In this document: piece by piece, positions 1 through 5,914 of the stretch | Numbering within the stretch: the stretch's first letter is position 1 | Layout: each line of letters opens with the position of its first letter | Assembly: GCA_934371915.1 (NCBI GenBank) | Contig: CAKROE010000113.1 | Coordinates: 1-6,696, forward strand | Origin: an uncultured Blautia sp. | Lineage (GTDB): Bacteria > Bacillota > Clostridia > Lachnospirales > Lachnospiraceae | DNA: 6,696 nt | Direction: 5' to 3' | Notes under the pieces: generated by a model | The model's input: the letters and a program-made list of their open reading frames with translations, nothing else | Database searches by the model: none | Told to the model about the DNA's origin: nothing | Position numbers and translations under genes: made by a program

Positions 1-889
1 TAATATCTCAACGATCTTTGTAATAAATGATGCTGAAGAATTTTATGGAGCAATTGATCTTAAGGATCTCATTATCGCGAGACAGAATCATCCGCTGGAG
101 GAACTGATCGTTACTTCTTATCCATATGTTTATGGAACGGAACTGATTGATGACTGCATCGAAGATCTGAAAGATTATTCCGAGGATTCGATTCCGGTGC
201 TGGATAATGATAACCGTCTTCTGGGAGTTATTACTTCGGCGAATATTGTAGATCTTGTTGATGATGAAATGGGAGAGGACTATGCGAAGCTGGCTGGTCT
301 GACTGCGGAGGAAGATTTGCAGGAACCATTGAAAGAAAGTATGAAAAAAAGAATGCCATGGCTGATCATTCTTTTGGGATTGGGTATGGTAGTTTCTTCT
401 GTTGTTGGGATATTCGAAAAAGTTGTTACAAATCTGCCGATTATCATGTGCTTCCAGTCACTGATTCTTGATATGGCAGGAAATGTCGGCACACAGTCTC
501 TGGCTGTCACAATCCGTGTCCTTATGGATGAATCACTTACCGGCAGACAGAAACTGGAACTTGTACTGAAAGAGATGAAAATTGGCCTCTGCAACGGTGG
601 GGTACTTGGCATTTTATCCTTCATACTGATTGGTCTGTATATCTGGCTGTTTAAGGGAAAAACGCTGGTATTTGCATATGCGGTATCCGGCTGTATCGGC
701 CTTTCACTGCTTCTGGCAATGTTGATATCCAGTGCGGTGGGAACCTGTATTCCTCTGTTTTTCAAAAAGATCCATATCGATCCGGCAGTTGCATCCGGAC
801 CGCTGATCACCACCGTAAATGACCTGGTTGCTGTTATTTCCTACTATGGTCTGAGCTGGATCTTTTTGATCGAGGTACTTCATCTTTAA
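1..889 (+). CDS. mgtE: MgtE-type magnesium transporter, 5'-truncated by the window edge
   Basis: This is the C-terminal part of an MgtE Mg2+ channel/transporter of the inner membrane, open from the window edge (reading frame begins at position 2) for 295 codons to a TAA at 887-889. Family members are about 450 residues, so roughly the N-terminal third is missing. The visible part starts at the end of the first CBS domain (IFVINDAEEFYGAIDLKDL). A complete second CBS domain follows, ending in SIPVLDNDNRLLGVIT (about visible residues 60-78). Then come a connecting helix and five hydrophobic segments at about 119-138, 145-173, 195-217, 225-254 and 263-291. Family signatures are MAGNVGTQS (158-166) and DPAVASGPLITTVND (260-274); the final Asp lies where the family's pore Mg2+ ligand is expected. 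In characterised MgtE proteins the CBS domains sense cytosolic Mg2+ and close the pore. The GTG at 197 is internal to CBS2 and is not the start. Any Mg2+ riboswitch or promoter would lie outside the window. Confidence 0.95.
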   Translation, partial: NISTIFVINDAEEFYGAIDLKDLIIARQNHPLEELIVTSYPYVYGTELIDDCIEDLKDYSEDSIPVLDNDNRLLGVITSANIVDLVDDEMGEDYAKLAGLTAEEDLQEPLKESMKKRMPWLIILLGLGMVVSSVVGIFEKVVTNLPIIMCFQSLILDMAGNVGTQSLAVTIRVLMDESLTGRQKLELVLKEMKIGLCNGGVLGILSFILIGLYIWLFKGKTLVFAYAVSGCIGLSLLLAMLISSAVGTCIPLFFKKIHIDPAVASGPLITTVNDLVAVISYYGLSWIFLIEVLHL

Positions 890-1950
890 TCTTCACGAAG
901 TCTGACTGCTGTGGCAGCCTGACGCCGTCTGGCGTCGTCTAAGGCAGCGTAATGTTTCTTGGTAGTATTGACATCCTTATGCCCCAGAACGTCCGCTACA
1001 AGGTAAATATCGCCGGTTTCCTGATACAGGGCTGTGCCATATGTACTGCGGAGTTTATGGGGCGTTATTTTTTTTGTAGTTGTGATCTGACGGGAGTACT
1101 TTTTGACCATGTTTTCGACTGCCTGCACCCCCATACGTTTACGCTGGGCAGAGTAGAAGAGAGCATGTTCATGACCGGCAAGAGGCGTGATACCTGCACG
1201 TACTTCAAGATAGCGTTTCAGAGCTTTTTCAACTTCTTCACCAAAATAAACAACCATTTCGTTGCCACCTTTTCGGGTGACTTTAATTCCATTATTTTTG
1301 AAATCTACATCTTCAATATCAAGACCGACACATTCGGATACACGGATTCCGGTGCCGAGAAGAAGCGTGACGATTGCCAGGTCACGTTCCTTTGTTTTTT
1401 CGTAATATACACGTTTCTGACCGGTCAGACTGTCTCCACAGTGTTCGAGATAGTCCAGAAGTAATGCAACTTCATCTGTGTCCAGGCGGATAATGCTTTT
1501 GTCATGAATTTTCGGGACATCGATCAGGACAGTCGGATTTGAATGAATCATTTCACGCTTATAATAATAAGCATAAAAACTGCGCAGAGCAGAAATTTTA
1601 CGTTTTAATCCACGTTCACCGTTGGTTTCTGTTTTGTCACCGTTCTGGTATACTTTGAGATATTCCATGTATTCTTCAAGATCAACGGCTTTGATCTGAT
1701 CCAGGACATCCACAGAAAAATCAGTCATTGCATAATTTTTGAATGCCGGATTTTCATCAAGAAGAAACTGGAAAAAAATCCGTATGTCATATGCATAAGA
1801 AATTCGTGTCTTTGTGGTTGTCGTAGAATCAATGGCACGAAAATAATCTTTGCAGAATGCAGGCAGCGTCGAAAGAACCTGCCGAAGCTTTAAGATGTTT
1901 TCGGTGTCGGTATGTTCACGGTAAGTGGTTCTTGAGGTATTTACGGGCAT
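886..1950 (-). CDS. Tyrosine recombinase / integrase (XerC/D-like fold), complete
   Basis: This encodes a 354-residue tyrosine recombinase, a DNA-breaking and rejoining enzyme that acts through a covalent 3'-phosphotyrosine. The N-terminal SAM-like core-binding domain covers about residues 30-140 and the catalytic domain about 155-345. The active site looks intact: R203 in TGIRVSE, K227 in TRKGG, H298 and R301 in TPHKLRST, H324 in VLGHKD, and nucleophile Y334 in KKHYAAL. It is about 50 residues longer than typical XerC or XerD (about 300), mainly from an N-terminal extension rich in charged residues and a loop around 105-115. The ATG at 1948-1950 has AAGGAG (1959-1964) 8 nt upstream. Its TAA shares bases with the mgtE stop. 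It lies 113 nt downstream of dtd on the same strand with no terminator between, so co-transcription is possible. No excisionase, tRNA or attachment site is visible. It may be a resident chromosomal recombinase or a remnant of an element; the sequence alone does not decide. Confidence 0.93.
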   Translation of the reverse strand: MPVNTSRTTYREHTDTENILKLRQVLSTLPAFCKDYFRAIDSTTTTKTRISYAYDIRIFFQFLLDENPAFKNYAMTDFSVDVLDQIKAVDLEEYMEYLKVYQNGDKTETNGERGLKRKISALRSFYAYYYKREMIHSNPTVLIDVPKIHDKSIIRLDTDEVALLLDYLEHCGDSLTGQKRVYYEKTKERDLAIVTLLLGTGIRVSECVGLDIEDVDFKNNGIKVTRKGGNEMVVYFGEEVEKALKRYLEVRAGITPLAGHEHALFYSAQRKRMGVQAVENMVKKYSRQITTTKKITPHKLRSTYGTALYQETGDIYLVADVLGHKDVNTTKKHYAALDDARRRQAATAVRLRED

Positions 1951-2063
1951 AATAAAAACTCCTTATACATCTATTTGAAAAACTCGGGTTTGTCGTATAG
2001 ATCTATTCCAGCTATAAAATCTTCTACTTAGTACTTTCGGATACATAAATCATATTATTGTTG
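1951..2063. promoter_or_regulatory. AT-rich leader of the recombinase gene with near-repeats and a near-palindrome
   Basis: This 113-nt gap separates dtd from the recombinase. It holds the recombinase Shine-Dalgarno (AAGGAG, 1959-1964, minus strand). It also holds two 12-bp direct copies matching at 11 positions, TATACATCTATT (1964-1975) and TATAGATCTATT (1996-2007), with starts 32 bp apart. The second copy contains the perfect 10-bp palindrome ATAGATCTAT (1997-2006). Between them is the near-palindrome AAACTCGGGTTT (1980-1991). I could not find a convincing -35/-10 pair for the minus strand, nor a terminator for dtd. The repeats could be operator or recombinase contact sites, but the region is AT-rich and chance similarity is a real alternative. 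Confidence 0.35.
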
Positions 2064-2510
2064 TTATAAAATCTTTTCATCTAAAATAATCGTAAACGGT
2101 CCGTCGTTAAGAAGGGAAACTTTCATGTCTGCGCCAAATTCGCCGTGCTCAACAACCGGAACGGATTTTTTTGCTTCCTCGATCATATATTCATACAAAG
2201 ATTCTGCCATGTGCGGTTCTCCGGCTTCGATAAAGCTCGGACGATTTCCCTTTTTGCAGTTGGCATATAAGGTGAACTGCGACACAATCAGTAATTCGCC
2301 ATCCACGTCCTTTAATGATAAATTGGTCTTACCGTTTTCGTCCTCAAAAATACGAAGACCAAGAAGTTTGCGAAGATACTTATCTGCAATTTCCTTTGTA
2401 TCGTCCTGACCGGCTCCGATAAAAACAAGAAGTCCTTTTCCTATTTTTCCGATTGTATTTCCATCTACCTGTACTTCGGCATGAAGTACACGCTGAATGA
2501 CCAGACGCAT
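2064..2510 (-). CDS. dtd: D-aminoacyl-tRNA deacylase
   Basis: The 148-residue product hydrolyses D-aminoacyl-tRNAs (and Gly-tRNAAla in studied homologues) in the cytoplasm, keeping D-amino acids out of protein. The length is typical. It has the family start MRLVIQRV, the SQFTLYA motif at 77-83 and the Gly-cisPro motif NDGPFT at 135-140, a Phe variant of the more common GPVT; KGNRPSF lies at 87-93. The ATG at 2508-2510 is chosen because GGAGG (2518-2522) sits 7 nt upstream and homologues start with this sequence. The frame stays open 33 codons further upstream to 2609, but that stretch crosses the preceding terminator and the promoter, so it is not coding. An extended -10 promoter lies directly upstream. 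In B. subtilis dtd follows relA; here it is on its own promoter, with the recombinase next downstream. Confidence 0.96.
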   Translation of the reverse strand: MRLVIQRVLHAEVQVDGNTIGKIGKGLLVFIGAGQDDTKEIADKYLRKLLGLRIFEDENGKTNLSLKDVDGELLIVSQFTLYANCKKGNRPSFIEAGEPHMAESLYEYMIEEAKKSVPVVEHGEFGADMKVSLLNDGPFTIILDEKIL

Positions 2511-2565
2511 AAATGTTCCTCCGATTTCTTTTATTTTAATCTTAAATATTTCAAATAATGCATCT

Positions 2566-2574
2566 ATTATAGCA
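2566..2574 (-). promoter_or_regulatory. Extended -10 promoter for dtd
   Basis: On the minus strand the sequence reads TGCTATAAT, a perfect TGn extended -10 plus TATAAT. It lies about 56 nt upstream of the dtd start and predicts a leader of roughly 45-50 nt. At a 17-nt spacing the -35 position falls in the T-run of the upstream terminator (2589-2594), so no real -35 box exists and the extended -10 would carry recognition. Confidence 0.6.
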
Positions 2575-2583
2575 TGTTTGGAC

Positions 2584-2641
2584 AAAGAAAAAAAGCTCCG
2601 GCTCAGCACTCCTGCCTGATGCAGTTTGCTGAATCGGAGCT
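2584..2641 (-). terminator. Rho-independent terminator after the kinase-like gene
   Basis: On the minus strand, arms AGCTCCGATTCAGCA (2641-2627) and TGCTGAGCCGGAGCT (2608-2594) form a long stem, 7 bp plus 6 bp around a two-base imperfection. A small inner CTGC/GCAG stem (2624-2621 with 2615-2612) lies in the loop. Transcription then runs directly into seven T residues, a C and three more T residues (2594-2584). The stem begins 23 nt after the TAA of the kinase-like gene, so it probably ends that transcript and perhaps readthrough from the operon upstream. Confidence 0.9.
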
Positions 2642-2664
2642 GTAAAATTCAAGAATATGTTGAT

Positions 2665-3306
2665 TTAACGGGATGGTTTTGTTGAATCAAAAACTTTAAT
2701 AGATTCGATGATCGCTTTGACGGTATTGTCGATTCCGAACTTGCTGCTGTCAATGCAGAGGTTGTAGCTCTTGGCAGCTCCCCATTTTTTATTTGTGTAG
2801 TAATTATAATAGCTTGCTCTGCTCTTATCGGTTTTGGTGATGATATCGCGAGCTTCCTTTGGAGATTTATTGTATTTAGCAGCAATTCGATTGATTCGCC
2901 AGTCAAAATCTGCGTGTACGAAAACACTGAAACAATCTTTCCAGTCAGCAAGGGCATAATCAGCACAGCGGCCAACCATTACACACGGACCTTCTCCTGC
3001 AAGTTTCTTGATAGCATCAAACTGTGCGAGGAAAATCTTGTGATTCATAGGCATATCTGAAAAACCTGCGGAGGAATAACCAAATGAATAGGTGTCCATC
3101 ACGAGTGAATAAAGAAAACTGTTTGTTGGTTTCTCGTCGTGATGTTCGAAAAGTTCCTTACAGATACCGCTGTCATTTGCGGCATGCTCCAACAGTTCTT
3201 TATCATAATATTTAATGCCGAAATAATTGGCAATCTCCTGTCCGATCTGTCTGCCACCACTTCCATATTCACGACCGATTGTAATAATTGAACTAGTATT
3301 GTTCAT
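2665..3306 (-). CDS. Cytidylate-kinase-like P-loop family protein
   Basis: The 213-residue product belongs to the cytidylate-kinase-like family common in Clostridia (the Cytidylate_kin2 type), not to classical Cmk. Its phosphate-binding loop is ITIGREYGSGGRQIG (8-22), where Cmk has a GxxGxGKS-type loop. Other landmarks are YYDKELL (33-39), VGRCADYAL (111-119), a lid-like basic stretch DKSRASYYNYYTNKKWG (160-176) and a C-terminal YNLCIDSS (181-188). A small-molecule or nucleotide kinase role is likely from the fold, but the substrate is not established, so I give no gene symbol. The ATG at 3304-3306 is chosen because AAGGGAG (3315-3321) lies 8 nt upstream. A TTG at 3325-3327 is in frame but overlaps the region just before that site and is unlikely. 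It has its own promoter (3341-3369) and a strong terminator, so it can be expressed apart from the operon upstream, although readthrough from the RluD-family gene is also likely because no terminator lies between. Confidence 0.9.
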   Translation of the reverse strand: MNNTSSIITIGREYGSGGRQIGQEIANYFGIKYYDKELLEHAANDSGICKELFEHHDEKPTNSFLYSLVMDTYSFGYSSAGFSDMPMNHKIFLAQFDAIKKLAGEGPCVMVGRCADYALADWKDCFSVFVHADFDWRINRIAAKYNKSPKEARDIITKTDKSRASYYNYYTNKKWGAAKSYNLCIDSSKFGIDNTVKAIIESIKVFDSTKPSR

Positions 3307-3340
3307 AATAGACACTCCCTTCTGCAAAAATCATATTAAT

Positions 3341-3369
3341 ATTATATAATATTTACAAAGAAAATCCAA
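3341..3369 (-). promoter_or_regulatory. Sigma-A-type promoter for the kinase-like gene
   Basis: On the minus strand TTGGAT (3369-3364) is followed after exactly 17 nt by TATAAT (3346-3341), a near-consensus vegetative promoter. The -35 starts immediately after the TAG stop of the RluD-family gene. The -10 lies within a perfect 16-bp AT-only palindrome, AATATTATATAATATT (3338-3353). The start of transcription would fall about 25-30 nt before the start codon. Confidence 0.65.
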
Positions 3370-4284
3370 CTATTTTCTCAATTTTTCTAAAAGCTTTAAA
3401 AAATATTCAGGCAAAGGAGCTTCAAACTCCAGATATTCTCCCGTTATCGGGTGCACAAATCCCAAGATCATTGCGTGTAATGCCTGCCCCTGAAGGTGAT
3501 AGGGGTTTTTGGAAGAACCATATACAGTATCTCCGAGAAGCGGATGTCCGAGACTTGCCATATGGACACGAATCTGGTGGGTACGCCCTGTTTCCAGACG
3601 GCATTCAATGTATGTTGCCTGTCCGAAACGTTCAAGTACTTTATAATGGGTGACTGCCTCTTTGCCGTTTTTGTGGTTGATTGCCATTTTTTTGCGGTCA
3701 GTAGGATGTCGGCCAACAGGTGCATTGACAGTTCCTTCATCTTCTTTGAGATTTCCCTGTACAACTGCTCGGTAACGGCGCTTGATGCTGTGTTCTTTGA
3801 GCTGTTCGGCAAGGTCACGGTGTACGATATCATCTTTACAGATCAGAAGTGCACCGGTGGTGTCTTTGTCAATTCGATGAACAATACCGGGACGAAGCAC
3901 ACCATTAATGCCGGACAGATGTTCTCCGCAATGAGCCATAACAGCATTGACAAGTGTTCCGGAAGTATGTCCGGCGCTGGGATGTACGACCATGTCTTTT
4001 GGTTTATTTACAACAAGTACGTAGTCATCTTCGTATAAAATATCCAGAGGAATATTCTCCGGGAGGATATCCGGGATTTCCGGATCAGGAATATGAAATT
4101 CGATATGATCTCCGGACTGAGTCTTATAATTTGCTTTGATAACGCGGCCATTTACGAGTACCTGTTCTTCTTTGAGAAGTTTTTGAATATAAGAGCGGGA
4201 ATGCTCCGGGCACTGATCCGCAAGATATCGGTCAATCCGTATATTGTTTGTGGACGAGTCTATGTTAAATTCTAATGTCTCCAT
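3370..4284 (-). CDS. RluD/RluA-family rRNA pseudouridine synthase
   Basis: The 304-residue enzyme isomerises uridine to pseudouridine in structured RNA, in this family most often 23S rRNA. An N-terminal S4 RNA-binding domain spans about 16-65 (IRIDRYLADQ to TQSGDHIEF). The catalytic domain contains NKPKDMVVHP (93-102) and HRIDKDTTG (136-144), the family's HRLDxxTSG motif with catalytic D139, and RTHQIRVHMASLGHPLLGD (234-252). Length fits the RluD branch. The ATG at 4282-4284 has AAAGGA (4291-4296) 6 nt upstream, lying inside the end of lspA; the lspA stop is only 3 nt before this start, so translation is probably coupled. In B. subtilis the equivalent downstream neighbour of lspA is ylyB, also of this family. 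Target uridines cannot be deduced from sequence, so I leave the symbol blank. Confidence 0.95.
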   Translation of the reverse strand: METLEFNIDSSTNNIRIDRYLADQCPEHSRSYIQKLLKEEQVLVNGRVIKANYKTQSGDHIEFHIPDPEIPDILPENIPLDILYEDDYVLVVNKPKDMVVHPSAGHTSGTLVNAVMAHCGEHLSGINGVLRPGIVHRIDKDTTGALLICKDDIVHRDLAEQLKEHSIKRRYRAVVQGNLKEDEGTVNAPVGRHPTDRKKMAINHKNGKEAVTHYKVLERFGQATYIECRLETGRTHQIRVHMASLGHPLLGDTVYGSSKNPYHLQGQALHAMILGFVHPITGEYLEFEAPLPEYFLKLLEKLRK

Positions 4285-4287
4285 GAG

Positions 4288-4809
4288 TTATCCTTTATGA
4301 TTAATAAAATAAAAGTCTTCATCTTTGTAGCGGAAAATAACAAGTACTGCCAGCAGAATACCACCACAGACAACATAGATATCGGCAATATTGAATACCG
4401 GGAAATCAATCAGAGAGAAATAAATAAAGTCTGTGACATAACCGTAAAATGCGCGGTCAATGAAATTACCGAGAGCACCGCTGAACAAGATTCCGCCAAT
4501 GACGCTCAGAGGCGCGTAATAGCCGTTTTTAGGGATCCTGGCATATAAATAGAGAATTCCTGCGCAGAAGGCAAGACAAAGGATTAAAAACAGGATCTGG
4601 CGCCCCTGAAGCAATCCAAAAGCCATGCCACGGTTTTCTACGTATTGAAATTCAAGAACATCCGAAATCAGTATCATCCCGGATGTCCCTTTCAGATATT
4701 TTACTGCCAGATGTTTGGTAACCTGATCAATGACAGTCAGAATGGCAATTCCTCCGAACCAGAGTAGCATATACCAGATCTGTCTGTTGGGCTGAGTTGT
4801 TTTTTTCAT
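4288..4809 (-). CDS. lspA: Lipoprotein signal peptidase (signal peptidase II)
   Basis: This 173-residue membrane aspartyl protease cleaves the signal peptide from diacylglyceryl-modified prolipoproteins. It has about four hydrophobic segments (roughly 14-34, 71-91, 101-118 and 140-160). Conserved boxes include TVIDQVTK (25-32), VENRGMAFG (57-65), GNFIDR (114-119) and FNIADIY (139-145). D118 and D143 match the catalytic aspartate pair of the family. The N-terminal stretch KKTTQPNRQ is short and basic, as expected for a cytoplasmic end. The ATG (4807-4809) overlaps the aroB TGA as ATGA, and AGGAG (4818-4822) lies 8 nt upstream within aroB, indicating translational coupling. It is immediately followed by the RluD-family gene. 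Confidence 0.97.
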   Translation of the reverse strand: MKKTTQPNRQIWYMLLWFGGIAILTVIDQVTKHLAVKYLKGTSGMILISDVLEFQYVENRGMAFGLLQGRQILFLILCLAFCAGILYLYARIPKNGYYAPLSVIGGILFSGALGNFIDRAFYGYVTDFIYFSLIDFPVFNIADIYVVCGGILLAVLVIFRYKDEDFYFINHKG

Positions 4810-5897
4810 TGAAGAATCTCCTGAATACCGGAAAGAAGTCCTTCATCTGCTACGGAGCGGTCAATAAAACTCTTGCCGATACCATCCATCAGAATAAATT
4901 TGATGCTGCCCTGCTCCATCTTTTTGTCTTTTTTGGTGGCGGCAAGCACCTTTTGCGGATCCAGACCATTTACATGAACCGGAAGGTGATAGAGTTCACA
5001 GCCGGTTCTGATCTGCTGATATTCACTTTCGCTAAGAAGACCACGCTTCATAGAGATGAAAGCTGCGGCAACAAGGCCGATCGCAACACACTGTCCGTGA
5101 AGAAGCTGAAAATCCATCAGTTTTTCAACAGCGTGTCCGATGGTATGCCCGAGATTTAAAAGTGCACGTTCGCCCTGCTCCTTCGGGTCACGTTCTACGA
5201 CACCGGCTTTGATCTCGCAACACCGGCGGATCATCCGGGCAAGAAGTTCCGGATCAAGATTCTGGATGGTCTTCTGATGTTCACATACAAAATGGTAAAA
5301 ATCACCATCACAGATCAGTCCGGTTTTTAAGACTTCACCCATTCCGCATGCAAACTGTGTATCAGGAAGTGTTTTCAGTGTATGAAGATTCATATAAACA
5401 AGGCGGGGCTGATGAAATGCTCCGACCATGTTTTTGTACTGGTTAAAGTCCACACCTGTCTTGCCTCCGACACTGCTGTCTACCTGAGCAAGCAGTGTAG
5501 TCGGTATCTGAATAAAGTCAATTCCGCGAAGGTAAGTCGCTGCGCTGAATCCTGCAAGGTCGCCGACAACGCCACCTCCAAGTGCAACAACCAGGCTTTT
5601 GCGATCCAGTTCAGATTCTATCAGCTTTTCGTACAGATCCTGCACAGTATGAAGATGTTTGCTTTTTTCTCCTGCTTCGAAAACAAAAAGTGAAATAGAC
5701 GAGGCAACCGGGGAAAGGACTGTTTTCAGAGAATCTGCATATAAAGGTGCAACATTAGTGTCGGAAACAATACACATTTTGCGGCCATCCAGTCCTTCTG
5801 TACGGATGGCATCTGCAAGGGAATCAAATCCCTCTTCAAAATATATCGGATAATAAAAATCACCGCTGCGTTTTACATGTAATGGTTCTGTATTCAT
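4806..5897 (-). CDS. aroB: 3-dehydroquinate synthase
   Basis: The 363-residue cytoplasmic, NAD- and metal-dependent enzyme converts DAHP to 3-dehydroquinate, the second step of the shikimate pathway to aromatic amino acids. The NAD-binding region has VVALGGGVVGDLAGFSAATY (103-122). Next come IPTTLLAQVDSSVGGKTGVD (131-150) and FACGMGEVLKTG (182-193). The metal ligands are expected to be E188 (GMGEVLK), H251 (NLGHTIGH) and H267 (LLHGQC), and the 63- and 16-residue spacings agree with bacterial AroB. TKKDKK (321-326) is the usual basic motif near the active site. The ATG (5895-5897) has AGGAGG (5906-5911) 8 nt upstream. It lies 17 nt after ylmH and overlaps lspA by 4 nt, so it is embedded in a translation/envelope operon rather than with other aro genes; no other shikimate gene is in the window. 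Confidence 0.97.
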   Translation of the reverse strand: MNTEPLHVKRSGDFYYPIYFEEGFDSLADAIRTEGLDGRKMCIVSDTNVAPLYADSLKTVLSPVASSISLFVFEAGEKSKHLHTVQDLYEKLIESELDRKSLVVALGGGVVGDLAGFSAATYLRGIDFIQIPTTLLAQVDSSVGGKTGVDFNQYKNMVGAFHQPRLVYMNLHTLKTLPDTQFACGMGEVLKTGLICDGDFYHFVCEHQKTIQNLDPELLARMIRRCCEIKAGVVERDPKEQGERALLNLGHTIGHAVEKLMDFQLLHGQCVAIGLVAAAFISMKRGLLSESEYQQIRTGCELYHLPVHVNGLDPQKVLAATKKDKKMEQGSIKFILMDGIGKSFIDRSVADEGLLSGIQEILQ

Positions 5898-5914
5898 AAA
5901 ATGTTCCTCCTCAT

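Noticed and set aside
197..199. GTG at 197 as the start of a short transporter
   Set aside because: The same frame is open to the window edge and encodes the end of CBS1 and the first part of CBS2, so this codon is an internal valine.
280..813. 177-codon minus-strand frame inside mgtE
   Set aside because: It lies wholly opposite clear MgtE membrane and signature sequence and shows no recognisable motif.
891..936. Hairpins after the mgtE stop, including GACGCC-GTCT-GGCGTC (921-936), as a terminator
   Set aside because: They lie in the recombinase coding sequence (Asp-Ala-Arg-Arg-Arg region) and no T-run follows on either strand, so an intrinsic terminator is not supported.
952..1464. 170-codon open frame on the plus strand antisense to the recombinase
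   Set aside because: The recombinase on the other strand has all family motifs, and this translation resembles no protein family and has no clear ribosome binding site; it is a shadow frame.
2013..2075. Exact 11-bp repeat TATAAAATCTT at 2013-2023 and 2065-2075 as an att-like duplication
   Set aside because: It is short and AT-only apart from one C, one copy is the last codons of dtd, and nothing between the copies looks mobile; chance is the simplest explanation.
2511..2609. Possible 33-codon N-terminal extension of dtd
   Set aside because: It crosses the extended -10 promoter and the stem of the terminator upstream, has no ribosome binding site, and homologues start at MRLVIQRV, which has a good GGAGG 7 nt before it.
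2649..2975. 108-codon second minus-strand frame within the kinase-like gene
   Set aside because: It is out of frame with a gene carrying convincing motifs and has no start signal of its own.
3496..4038. 180-codon plus-strand frame opposite the RluD-family gene
   Set aside because: The minus strand encodes an intact pseudouridine synthase here; the opposing translation is Cys/Phe-rich and unlike a real protein.
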